From: Anaerocolumna sp. AGMB13025
GTDB taxonomy: Bacteria; Bacillota; Clostridia; Lachnospirales; Lachnospiraceae
DNA: 64,000 bases
NCBI RefSeq assembly: GCF_029689925.1
Contig: NZ_CP121445.1
Coordinates: forward strand, 4,944,501 to 5,008,500
Direction: 5' to 3'
Below, one piece after another: positions 7,496 through 16,417 of the stretch. Each line of letters begins with the position of its first letter. The first letter of the stretch is position 1. The position numbers and the translations under genes are program-made. The notes below the pieces were generated by a model. It was not told the origin of the DNA, searched no databases, and worked only from the letters and a program-made list of their open reading frames with translations.

Positions 7496-9355
7496 TTAAG
7501 CCGTCTGTTCAAACTGAGAATTATAAAGTCCTGCATAGAAACCATTCTGTGCAAGAAGCTCTTCATGATTACCCTGTTCAACAATATCTCCGTCTTTCAT
7601 AACCAGAATCAAATCCGCATCACGAATAGTAGAAAGCCTGTGGGCAATAACAAAACTAGTTCTGCCCTTCATCAGGTTATCCATAGCTTTCTGGATTCTG
7701 ACTTCAGTTCTGGTATCAACGGAACTAGTGGCCTCATCCAGAATCAAAATTTTAGGATCTGCCAAAATAGCTCTGGCGATAGTTAACAGCTGCTTCTGAC
7801 CCTGGGATACATTACTGGCCTCTTCATTTAAGACCATATTATAACCATCCGGGAGAGTAGAAATAAAATGATGGGCATGTGCTGCTTTGGCAGCTGCAAT
7901 AACTTCTTCATCGCTCGCATCGCTCTTGCCATATCGGATATTCTCCATAATAGTACCATTAAATAGCCAGGTATCTTGTAATACCATACCAAATAACTGT
8001 CTTAATTCACCACGGTTAAAGTCTTTGATATTATGTCCGTCAATTAAGATTTCACCCTCATTCACATCATAAAAACGCATTAACAGTTTAACCATAGTAG
8101 TTTTACCGGCACCGGTAGGACCGACAATAGCAATTTTTTGACCGGGCGTTACCTTAGCAGAGAAGTCATTGATAATAATCTTCTCTGAATTATAACCGAA
8201 TTTTACATGCTTAAATTCTACATTACTGTCTAGAGACTCTGTAGAAACCGGATTTGCTGCCAGCTGGTCTTCTTCTTCCTCTTCCAGGAATTCAAAAATT
8301 CTTTCCGCAGCGGCTGCCGTCTGCTGTAACTGGCTGGAAACCTGTGCGATCTGGCCAATCGGCTGATTAAAGCTTCTTACATATTGGATAAAGGATTGAA
8401 TATCACCAACTTCGATACTCTTTTTTACTACCAGATAACCACCAAGGATGGCCACCGCAACATAACCGATATTTCCAACAAAATTCATAATAGGGAACAT
8501 CATACCAGACAAGAACTGTGACTTCCAGGCAGAATTATAAAGCGTATTATTGGCTTTATCAAATTCCTCAACCACTTCTTTTTCTCCGTTAAATGCTTTA
8601 ACGATATTATGACCGCCGTAAACTTCTTCTACCTGACCATTTACATGACCTAAAAATTCCTGCTGTTCTTTAAAAAATTTCTGAGATTTTTTAACTATAT
8701 AGCTGATTAATCCTCCGGATAAGGGTAAAGTCAGTACGGCCACCAGAGTCATAGGTATACTGATCGTTAACATCATATACAATACACCAATAATCATGGC
8801 AACTGAAGTGATTATTTGAGTAATACTCTGGTTTAAACTCTGGCTTAAGGTATCCACATCATTGGTTACCCTTGAGAGTACTTCACCATGGGTTTTGGTT
8901 TCAAAGTAATTCATGGGCATCCGGTTAATCTTTTCAGAAATCTCTTTTCTGAACCGATAGGTAACCTTCTGGGATATGCCGGTCATAATAAAGCCCTGAA
9001 CAAAGGAAAATATCATACTCAGTACATACAATCCCAGTAATGTAAGCAGTGTCTTTCCAATACTATTAAAGTTAATACCACCAGTACCCTGAATCTTCTC
9101 GACAAATCCTTTGAATAAATCAGTGGTTACATTACCAAGTATCTTGGGTCCTGCAATTGCAAATACCGTACTTGCAATTGCAAAAATTACAACAAATACA
9201 AAACTTAATTTATATTTACTCATATATATTGCAAGTTTTTTAATAGAACCTTTAAAATCCTTAGCCTTCTCGGTAACTCCCATAGGTCCGCCACCCATAG
9301 GCCCGCCGCCCATGGATCTTTTGGCGGGACGTGAATTATTATTTTCATTACTCAT
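7496..9355 (-). CDS. ABC exporter subunit with the consensus ATPase site
   Basis: 619 residues: a six-helix type IV exporter membrane domain (about 45-340) followed by an ATPase domain. Walker A is GPTGAGKTT (about 412), Walker B LILDEATSSVD with catalytic Glu, and the switch IAHRLST with its His. The signature is NVSQGQ rather than LSGGQ. That combination marks the 'consensus-site' half of heterodimeric exporters of the TM288 type. A Gly/Met/Pro-rich N-terminal tail (SMGGGPMGGGPMG) precedes TM1. It overlaps its partner gene by 8 bp. Likely drug or lipid export under control of the MarR repressor upstream. Confidence 0.93.
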   Translation of the reverse strand: MSNENNNSRPAKRSMGGGPMGGGPMGVTEKAKDFKGSIKKLAIYMSKYKLSFVFVVIFAIASTVFAIAGPKILGNVTTDLFKGFVEKIQGTGGINFNSIGKTLLTLLGLYVLSMIFSFVQGFIMTGISQKVTYRFRKEISEKINRMPMNYFETKTHGEVLSRVTNDVDTLSQSLNQSITQIITSVAMIIGVLYMMLTISIPMTLVAVLTLPLSGGLISYIVKKSQKFFKEQQEFLGHVNGQVEEVYGGHNIVKAFNGEKEVVEEFDKANNTLYNSAWKSQFLSGMMFPIMNFVGNIGYVAVAILGGYLVVKKSIEVGDIQSFIQYVRSFNQPIGQIAQVSSQLQQTAAAAERIFEFLEEEEEDQLAANPVSTESLDSNVEFKHVKFGYNSEKIIINDFSAKVTPGQKIAIVGPTGAGKTTMVKLLMRFYDVNEGEILIDGHNIKDFNRGELRQLFGMVLQDTWLFNGTIMENIRYGKSDASDEEVIAAAKAAHAHHFISTLPDGYNMVLNEEASNVSQGQKQLLTIARAILADPKILILDEATSSVDTRTEVRIQKAMDNLMKGRTSFVIAHRLSTIRDADLILVMKDGDIVEQGNHEELLAQNGFYAGLYNSQFEQTA

Positions 9356-11591
9356 GTGCCAATTCCTCCTTTGACAGCTGTGATAATGCTATCTGATTAT
9401 ATACCTCACAGTTATCTAACAGCTCTTTATGGGTTCCTCTTCCTACAATCCTGCCTTCATCTAATACAATGATCTGCTCGGCATGAATAATGGTACTGAT
9501 TCTTTGAGCTACAATTATAACTGTACTTTCACCAATTTCCTCTTTTAATGTTTTTCTGAGAGCAACATCGGTTTTATAGTCAAGGGCAGAAAAACTGTCA
9601 TCAAAGATATAGACTTCCGGGTCCTTGGCAATGGCTCTGGCTATTGATAACCTCTGCTTTTGTCCTCCGGAAACATTACTGCCGCCCTGGGATATGGAGG
9701 TTTCGTATTTTTCCGGTTTTTCTTCAATAAATTCAACAGCCTGCGCAATCCGTGCGGCACGACAGACTTCCTCTGAGGTGGCGTCCTGCTTGCCGTAACG
9801 CAAATTGGAATCTATGGTTCCTGAGAATAAAACACCTTTTTGAGGGACATAACCTAATTTATCTCTTAGATCATGCTGACTTACCTCTCTGATATCTACC
9901 CCGTCCACTTTTATGCTTCCGCCGGTAACATCAAAAAATCTTGGTATTAATTGAATTAACGTGGATTTACCACTGCCGGTACTGCCGATAATAGCTGTTG
10001 TTTCTCCGGGTTTTGCTGTAAACGTAATACCGGATAACACATCATCCTCTGCTTTTGGATACCGAAAGGATACATTATCAAATTCCACATAACCTTTTCT
10101 GTCATTCAAAAACGCTGCCGTTTTCTCCGGATCATGTATCGTTAAGTCCGTATCAATTACTTCCATAATACGACCGGCAGATACAGAAGATCTGGGAAGC
10201 ATAATGGAGATCATGGAAAGCATTAAGAAGGACATAATGATCTGCATCGTATACTGGATAAATGCCATCAAATCACCGACCTGCATATTTCCTGCATCGA
10301 TACTGTGACCACCGCTCCACACAATAAGTACTGCTACTCCATTCATAATAAACATCATAATCGGCATCATAAAGGTCATAATACGATTAACAAATAAACT
10401 GGTTTTTGTTAAATCCTGATTTGCATTATCAAATCTTTTTTCTTCCTGATTTTCTTTATGAAAAGCACGGATAACGGATAAACCGGTTAATATTTCACGG
10501 GTAACCAGGTTCAGCCTGTCAATTAATTTTTGCATTAATTTAAACTTCGGCATGGCAACCCCAAATAAAGTACCAACCAGGCATAAAATTAAGAAAACAG
10601 CCAGGGCTATAATCCAGGTCATGGATACATTGGTGTTTAATACCTTAACAATACCGCCGATTGCTAAAATCGGTGCATATATAACAATACGGATTAAAAA
10701 TACCAGAGTCATCTGTATCTGTTGTATATCATTGGTGCTTCTGGTTATCAGGGAAGCTGTTGAAAATTTATCAAATTCCGAATTGGAAAAGCTTACAACC
10801 TTTTTAAATACCTTGCTTCTTAAATCCCTTCCAAGTCCTGCTGCTATTCTGGAAGCTAAAAAGCCTACCAATATCGTTGATATCATTGCTAACAGAGCTA
10901 ACCCCAGCATCTTAAAGCCGGCTAAAAAGATATAGTTGGTCTGCAGTTTACCGGTATCCATGCCGATGGCTTCATATTCTGCTTTCACCGCAGCGATACC
11001 GACTTGACCCGTAACGATTTCCGGCATTTCAGTTAAATTCTCTTCTACGGAGGTTAAAATATCTTTTGACTGTTCTGGAGGCATCTTGGTTAATATCTCC
11101 ATTAAACTTAAGCTTGCCATTTCTTTTGGAAGATTAGCTGTTATCTGCTTCTTTAAATCTTTAATCTGATCTGAATCACTGCTTAAAGTACCTACTAATA
11201 AAAGTGCTTTACCCATGATATCCGTCAGTTGTTCCTGGTTGTCTTTATCTGAGTCCAGCACATATATATTTTCATCCGCCAAAGCCGGATATTGTTTCAG
11301 ATAATCTTTATAATCATCACCAGATACACTATCCTTAGAGATTAATTTATAAGAACTTTGTACCAACGCTTTGCTGCTTTCATCCATTGTAAATAAAAGA
11401 TTATTAAGCTGGTTTTCACGGACAGCCTTTGGCAGGGGGTCCTTAATACCTCCTTGCTGAATACCGACATTTACAATATCAGATGTATAGGAGGGCAGGG
11501 ATAAATCACAAAAAGCCTGCAACCCTAGTAATGCAACAACTATAATCAGCGGACCAATTGATGTTTTAAGTAATTTTACAATTTTAAGCAT
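9348..11591 (-). CDS. ABC exporter subunit with degenerate ATPase site and large extracellular insert
   Basis: 747 residues. An insert of about 170 residues (roughly 45-215, charged, no membrane helix) separates TM1 (IGPLIIVVALLGLQAFCDLS) from TM2, so it should form an extracellular domain. In the ATPase domain Walker A is GSTGSGKST (about 536) and the signature is the canonical NVSGGQKQ. Walker B ends IFDDSFSALD (Asp in place of catalytic Glu) and the switch reads VAQRIST (Gln in place of His), so its own site should be catalytically weak. It is complementary to the next gene, giving an asymmetric heterodimer. ATG with SD AAAGGAG, 35 bp after marR. Confidence 0.93.
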   Translation of the reverse strand: MLKIVKLLKTSIGPLIIVVALLGLQAFCDLSLPSYTSDIVNVGIQQGGIKDPLPKAVRENQLNNLLFTMDESSKALVQSSYKLISKDSVSGDDYKDYLKQYPALADENIYVLDSDKDNQEQLTDIMGKALLLVGTLSSDSDQIKDLKKQITANLPKEMASLSLMEILTKMPPEQSKDILTSVEENLTEMPEIVTGQVGIAAVKAEYEAIGMDTGKLQTNYIFLAGFKMLGLALLAMISTILVGFLASRIAAGLGRDLRSKVFKKVVSFSNSEFDKFSTASLITRSTNDIQQIQMTLVFLIRIVIYAPILAIGGIVKVLNTNVSMTWIIALAVFLILCLVGTLFGVAMPKFKLMQKLIDRLNLVTREILTGLSVIRAFHKENQEEKRFDNANQDLTKTSLFVNRIMTFMMPIMMFIMNGVAVLIVWSGGHSIDAGNMQVGDLMAFIQYTMQIIMSFLMLSMISIMLPRSSVSAGRIMEVIDTDLTIHDPEKTAAFLNDRKGYVEFDNVSFRYPKAEDDVLSGITFTAKPGETTAIIGSTGSGKSTLIQLIPRFFDVTGGSIKVDGVDIREVSQHDLRDKLGYVPQKGVLFSGTIDSNLRYGKQDATSEEVCRAARIAQAVEFIEEKPEKYETSISQGGSNVSGGQKQRLSIARAIAKDPEVYIFDDSFSALDYKTDVALRKTLKEEIGESTVIIVAQRISTIIHAEQIIVLDEGRIVGRGTHKELLDNCEVYNQIALSQLSKEELAHE

Positions 11592-11626
11592 CTTTAACTC
11601 CTTTCAATTTCTTCTTTCTTTTGTCA

Positions 11627-12139
11627 TTATTCCATATCCGTTTTATCCTGATCGGAAGAATCGCAGGGTTTAGGATTATTTTCCATCATTTCTTCATAGA
11701 CCGCATCATAAAACTTATTTAAAATACGGATTAAATCCATTGCATCCTCTTCACCCAACCTAGATATCGTTCGATCAGCAAATTTGTGCATCCGGTTAAA
11801 TGCTTCCTTCATTTTTTTTTCTCCATTCGCAGATAAACGGATGTAAACCACTCTTCGGTCTTTTTTATCGGATATTCTTTCAATATAGTCTTTTTCTTCT
11901 AAAGCGCTTAACATTTTTGATGTTGCCGGTTTGGTGGAATGAAGGATTTCACTTAATTCACTTACCTTAACACCGGGTTCCTCAATATGGTTCTCTCTTT
12001 TTTCTTCCATACAACTATGAATAGCACCTAACATCATAAATTCACCCTGATGCACTGCATTCTTAGGATGATTCATTTTCATCACTCTACGCAGCTTATT
12101 CATAATTACCAGGAATTCATGAGTAATAGTTTTTTCCAT
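11627..12139 (-). CDS. MarR family transcriptional regulator
   Basis: 170 residues with the MarR winged helix: recognition region VSELSEILHSTKPATSKMLS at about residues 70-90, and the wing DKKDRRVVYIRLS. The acidic C-terminal tail has no assigned function. I choose ATG 12139, which has SD AAAGGAGG 5 nt upstream; the in-frame ATG at 12184 has none. First gene of the exporter operon. A palindromic operator overlies its promoter (12239-12267), so it should repress the operon and be released by a drug-like ligand. Confidence 0.9.
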   Translation of the reverse strand: MEKTITHEFLVIMNKLRRVMKMNHPKNAVHQGEFMMLGAIHSCMEEKRENHIEEPGVKVSELSEILHSTKPATSKMLSALEEKDYIERISDKKDRRVVYIRLSANGEKKMKEAFNRMHKFADRTISRLGEEDAMDLIRILNKFYDAVYEEMMENNPKPCDSSDQDKTDME

Positions 12140-12238
12140 AATAGCCTCCTTTGTCACATCGGGATGTATTCGATGCAGTTTCATTGGTATGGGAATTCGA
12201 TTATTAATGTGTGATAACTCCCTTCTTGATCAAAATAA

Positions 12239-12300
12239 TTAACCTCAATAATAGTTGAGTAGGTTAACCATTATTATAAATAGAATTTTTTGAAAGTCAA
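12239..12300 (-). promoter_or_regulatory. Promoter and MarR operator of the ABC exporter operon
   Basis: On the minus strand TTGACT (12295-12300) and TATAAT (12273-12278) are 16 bp apart. Directly downstream lies the dyad TTAACCTCAA (12239-12248) with TTGAGTAGGTTAA (12255-12267), covering the expected transcription start. This is the standard placement for MarR autorepression. Confidence 0.65.
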
Positions 12301-12374
12301 TATGCAAATAAAGATTTAAGCATATTGTAATAATTGGTTTATATAAATTTTATGAATGGTTTAATTGTACACAA

Positions 12375-12411
12375 AAAAATGTCTGTCTAAACGATTTAGA
12401 CAGACATTTTA
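12375..12411 (-). terminator. Intrinsic terminator of metH
   Basis: The stem AATGTCTGTCTAA/TTTAGACAGACATT has a 4-nt loop. In the minus direction it is followed by seven T. It lies 18 bp past the metH stop. A shorter T-run on the other side allows some activity in the opposite direction. Confidence 0.85.
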
Positions 12412-12428
12412 ACGAATGGTTTTTTAAA

Positions 12429-15041
12429 TTAAATACCAAGTAATCTTTTTACCAGTACTACCGTTTCTCCTGCATCCTTGGCATAACCATCTGCTCCGAT
12501 TTCTTCCGCATAGCTTTGGGTTATGACGGCTCCGCCAATTATTATTTTGGCTTTTAGTCCGGCTTCCTGCTTCAGTTTAATAACCTGTTTCATTTCAAGC
12601 ATGGTTGTGGTCATTAAGGCCGATAAGGCAATGATGTCTGCCTCAACTTCTTTGGCTGTTTCTATAATCTTCTCAGAAGGTACGTCCTTACCAAGGTCGA
12701 TTACCTGAAAACCATAGTTTTTAAGCATTAGCACGACCAGATTTTTTCCGATATCATGTACGTCCCCTGCCACGGTTGCTATTACGACAGTTCCAAGTTT
12801 CTTTTGATTCCCGTCTTTTTTTAGCATCGGTTCCAGGTAATCAATGGCAAGCCTCATAGCCTCTGCCGAAGAAATGAGCTGGGGCAGGAAATAGATTTGC
12901 TTGTCAAAAAGCTCACCTACTTCATTAATAGCCGGTATCAAAAGGTTATTAAGGATATAAGAAGGATCATTTCCTTCTTCCAGGGATTTTGTCACCAGCT
13001 GTACCATATTTCTTTTACTGCCTTTTATAACACCTTCATAAACAGCCTGATTCGTAATTCCTCTGGACTCTAACTCTGTCTGTTTGTTCTCTTCATTTGG
13101 AGTGCAGCAGGTATCCATGCCTGGCAAATTTTTCTCGGAGTGTCTGTTTAAATCTGCTTCTGGCGATTTTGTTAAACCAGCTTTATCAAATTCAGTCTTT
13201 TTATTCTGATTTTTTGTCTTATTTTGATTTTGATCTATATTATTATACTGCTCGAATTCCTTTTTACTGATAACAACCGAAGGATTCTTTGTAACTCGGT
13301 TAATATAACGGATATCTGCTTCTTCTTTTCCCTTTAAGAGATCTGCTGCAAATGCGGTATTGACTAATAAATCCTGGGAGGGATTCGCAATAGCCATGGT
13401 AAGTCCTGCCTGAATGGCAAAGGCTAAAAAGGTACTGTTAATAAACTGTCTTTCCGGAAGTCCAAAGGATATGTTGGATAAACCGACTACCGTGGCCAGT
13501 CCTAAGTCATCCCTGCAGTAACGGATGGTTTCCAAAGTCTGAACCGCTGCATCTTTATTGGCTCCAACGGTATTAACAAGTCCGTCCACAATAATATCTT
13601 CTTCGGTTAACCCCTTACGTTTGGCTTCTTCTAATATAATCCTTATTATTTCCTTCTTTTCGTCAAGGTCTTTTGGAAGACCTTGATCGGATAAGGGCAG
13701 TAGAATAAACATGGCACCGTATTTTTTTGCTATCGGGATTAACTTTTCTAATTTTTCTTTTTCCAATGAAATGGAATTAATGAGTGCCCTGCCAGGATAG
13801 ATACGAAGTGCAGCTTCAATGACGTTTATATGACTGGAATCAATGCTTAAGGGAAGGGAAGACATACTGCTTACTTCGGTAACCACCTTAACCATCATTT
13901 CTTTTTCATCAATACCATTCATACCCATATTAATGTCCAAAATATCAGCTCCGTTGGAAGCTTGTTCTTCGGCCATGGATAAAACCATATCAAGAACTCC
14001 TTCCTTTAACTCTGCCTGGAGGTCTTTTTTACCGGTAGGGTTAATCCGCTCACCAATAATCATAAAACGACCGTCTAAATCAATATCCAGCGTATTCCTC
14101 TCTGTTGACAGGACTCTATGTTTTTTTACCGGGATTGTGTGAGGTTTTAAAGAACAGATTTCCTTCTTTAGCAGTCTGATGTGATCTGGAGTGGTACCAC
14201 AGCAGCCACCGACTATACTTGCACCGGCTTCTGCTAATTTTCTTGCCTGTACAGAGAAATCCTCTGGTCCCATGGAAAATACAGTCTCATTATCGACTAA
14301 AGCAGGCAAACCTGCATTGGGCTTTGCAATAAGAGGAACCGTTGCATATTCTTTCATAGCAGTCACGATTTCACACATTTTCTCGGGACCGGTAGAACAG
14401 TTAACCCCCACCGCATCAGCACCCATATTCTGAAGCACTACCACTGCTGTGACAGGGTCTGTGCCATAGAGGGTCCGCCCATTCTCATGAAAGGTCAAAG
14501 TCACCATAACCGGCAGATCACAGGTTTCTTTCACTGCCAGCACAGCTGCTCTGCATTCTTGCAGGCTCATCATAGTCTCAATCACGAATAAATCCACACC
14601 CTCCATTAACAGGTAGGAAATCTGTTCTTTATAAACATCCACCAATTCCTCAAAGTCTAAGGTACCAATAGGGTATAACTGCTCCCCGGTCATGGTTAAA
14701 TCACCGGCGATATATACCTTTCGCCCGTCTTTAAGGGAAGCTTCTTCCACTGCCTGCTTTGATAACCTTACCAGTTCCCGGTTAATAGAACCAAGCTCCC
14801 CCTCCAATCCATATTCTTTTAGCTTAATACGGTTGCTGGTAAAGGTTGGCGCGTATAAAATGTCGGAGCCGGATTCAATATACCCTTTTTGTAAATCCAC
14901 TAAAACCCGGCTGTGTTCTAAAATCCATTTTTCCGGGCATACTCCGGCAGTCATACCGCTTTTTTGCATATTACTACCGGTTGCTCCGTCCAGAAGTACT
15001 ATTTTACTGTTAATTAAATCTAAAAATTCTTTCTTTGTCAT
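12429..15041 (-). CDS. metH: Cobalamin-dependent methionine synthase, short form (MetH)
   Basis: 870 residues. Homocysteine domain (1-295) with zinc ligands in GVNCSTG and GGCCGTTP. Pterin-binding domain (about 320-570, GERINPTGKK, SIDSS). A polar Asn/Gln/Lys-rich linker (about 595-665). B12 cap, then B12-binding domain (about 745-870) with the DVHDIG His ligand motif and SALMTTT. The C-terminal AdoMet reactivation domain of E. coli MetH (about 1230 residues) is absent, as in many anaerobes. It transfers methyl from methyl-THF to homocysteine. Start: ATG 15041 (SD AAGGGG), not the upstream in-frame codon at 15086. Its 5' leader contains a repeat shared with the leader at 43388-43446. Confidence 0.93.
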   Translation of the reverse strand: MTKKEFLDLINSKIVLLDGATGSNMQKSGMTAGVCPEKWILEHSRVLVDLQKGYIESGSDILYAPTFTSNRIKLKEYGLEGELGSINRELVRLSKQAVEEASLKDGRKVYIAGDLTMTGEQLYPIGTLDFEELVDVYKEQISYLLMEGVDLFVIETMMSLQECRAAVLAVKETCDLPVMVTLTFHENGRTLYGTDPVTAVVVLQNMGADAVGVNCSTGPEKMCEIVTAMKEYATVPLIAKPNAGLPALVDNETVFSMGPEDFSVQARKLAEAGASIVGGCCGTTPDHIRLLKKEICSLKPHTIPVKKHRVLSTERNTLDIDLDGRFMIIGERINPTGKKDLQAELKEGVLDMVLSMAEEQASNGADILDINMGMNGIDEKEMMVKVVTEVSSMSSLPLSIDSSHINVIEAALRIYPGRALINSISLEKEKLEKLIPIAKKYGAMFILLPLSDQGLPKDLDEKKEIIRIILEEAKRKGLTEEDIIVDGLVNTVGANKDAAVQTLETIRYCRDDLGLATVVGLSNISFGLPERQFINSTFLAFAIQAGLTMAIANPSQDLLVNTAFAADLLKGKEEADIRYINRVTKNPSVVISKKEFEQYNNIDQNQNKTKNQNKKTEFDKAGLTKSPEADLNRHSEKNLPGMDTCCTPNEENKQTELESRGITNQAVYEGVIKGSKRNMVQLVTKSLEEGNDPSYILNNLLIPAINEVGELFDKQIYFLPQLISSAEAMRLAIDYLEPMLKKDGNQKKLGTVVIATVAGDVHDIGKNLVVLMLKNYGFQVIDLGKDVPSEKIIETAKEVEADIIALSALMTTTMLEMKQVIKLKQEAGLKAKIIIGGAVITQSYAEEIGADGYAKDAGETVVLVKRLLGI

Positions 15042-15071
15042 AATTTTACCCCTTGTGTATCGCAACTGAAG

Positions 15072-15184
15072 CTGCAATACTGCCACTAATTTAAAAGGTT
15101 GAGAGATTCCCCTTGAAGTATCCTTTCACTTCTTCTAAAATCTTTCAACCTTTGAAAGAATCGCATTGTGGCATTCCTTTCTCT
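15072..15184. repeat. Repeat family Y, copy A, in the metH 5' leader
   Basis: The blocks CTGCAATACTGCCAC (15072-15086) and GAAAGAATCGCATTGTGGCA with the following TTCCTTTC (15154-15181) recur at 43388-43446. TGCCAC and GTGGCA pair across the unit, and an inner AAAGGTTGA/TCAACCTTT stem is present only in this copy. As RNA (minus strand) it lies 31 nt upstream of the metH start. Either a small mobile repeat or a shared leader structure. Confidence 0.55.
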
Positions 15185-15221
15185 TTCTGTATTTTCTTTC
15201 AAATGACTACAAGCAATATCT

Positions 15222-16370
15222 TTACTTCTCTAAATCTATTTTGCCAAAATACCAGCCGGTTACTCCGTTCTTCTTAACCAGATATCCTTTTTCCGTGGTT
15301 TCTACTAGGGACACCAGATCACCTGATTTCACCGGAATCAGATAGTCCGTAGAGTCTTCGCAATAATATCCGTCTTTTTCTTTATAAATATATTTATTTA
15401 AAATCCACATCCGGTATTTTGTGGAACTATGTTCACAGTAAGAAAATTCGTCATCTTTTTCCAATATTTCAATCTTATTATCAATCCAATGAATCAGTTT
15501 GGTATTATTACTTTGTTTTGCTTCCTCCTGGTGTCGTCCCGGGGTCCAGGGTATATAATGGGACTTGTTTGTTTCTTCCTGATCTTCTCTAATAATACCT
15601 GTTTTTAAATCGTCCTGATACTCAAAAGTAAATGCTTCCGAATTTATATCCGGTATCATAAATGCATTAAGCTGTCCGTTGCTTTTTAATACATTACCTC
15701 CGTCGATGCAGATTATTTTCTTATCCTTATTGATAATTGGATTACACTCCGGATATGCTTCACAATATAACACCACCGGCCAATGTCCTACAATACAGTA
15801 TTTATCAAGATATATATCCTGTTTTAGGAATTCATCCAAACACTGTACTTTTTCTGCCTCCTGTACCTCTAAATCCCCAGAGGTCAATCCGCCATGGACA
15901 AAAGTAAACTTAGCAGTCTCAATTATGTCTGGCAAATTACAAATCCATTCCAGTTCTTCTTTATAATGATTGGTAAGAAGCTCTTTCATTCTCCTCATAT
16001 CGGTATCTTTATTCACTTGAAAGGATAAAGCTTCACACATTTCGTTTAAGAGGCTTTTCTTTCTCCTTAAAAGATAATTCAGTAATTCCTTATGATTCCT
16101 GTCATCATATAGTTCAGCGGCAACGGAATCACAGTTACCACTTACCGCATATGCCTTACAGGTTTTGGTCAGTTCCATTATATATCTTAAGGTTGAAAGG
16201 CTCTGAGGTCCTTTTTCAACCATGTCACCCACGAAAAAGAGATAATCGTCCTGACTGAAATTAATCTTTTTTAACAGCTCCTTCAGTCCGTTTAAGTTAC
16301 CGTGTATATCACTTATGGCAATAATCCGTCTGTTTTCTTCTATCTCAATTCTCTTAACCTTTGCTAGCAC
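15222..16370 (-). CDS. Metallophosphoesterase (PPP-like) with C-terminal SH3-like tail
   Basis: 382 residues. The calcineurin-type metal motifs are in order: SDIHGNLNG (about 20), GDMVEKGP (about 49), GNCD (about 80), VHGG (about 155) and GHWP (about 197). They indicate a dinuclear metal phosphatase of the PrpE/ApaH class. After about 290 the sequence changes to aromatic-rich segments ending LVKKNGVTGWYFGKIDLEK, resembling an SH3-type domain. GTG start with SD AGGGGG. It sits 47 bp after the homocysteine methyltransferase-MTHFR gene and so is probably in the same transcript. Substrate unknown. Confidence 0.82.
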   Translation of the reverse strand: MLAKVKRIEIEENRRIIAISDIHGNLNGLKELLKKINFSQDDYLFFVGDMVEKGPQSLSTLRYIMELTKTCKAYAVSGNCDSVAAELYDDRNHKELLNYLLRRKKSLLNEMCEALSFQVNKDTDMRRMKELLTNHYKEELEWICNLPDIIETAKFTFVHGGLTSGDLEVQEAEKVQCLDEFLKQDIYLDKYCIVGHWPVVLYCEAYPECNPIINKDKKIICIDGGNVLKSNGQLNAFMIPDINSEAFTFEYQDDLKTGIIREDQEETNKSHYIPWTPGRHQEEAKQSNNTKLIHWIDNKIEILEKDDEFSYCEHSSTKYRMWILNKYIYKEKDGYYCEDSTDYLIPVKSGDLVSLVETTEKGYLVKKNGVTGWYFGKIDLEK

Positions 16371-16417
16371 TGTATATTCCCCCTATTACTTACATTATCA
16401 TATAAACCATTCCAGTT

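Noticed and set aside
15042..15221. SAM or cobalamin riboswitch upstream of metH
   Set aside because: Neither the SAM-I core nor the cobalamin box consensus can be read on the minus strand; only the shared repeat Y is present.
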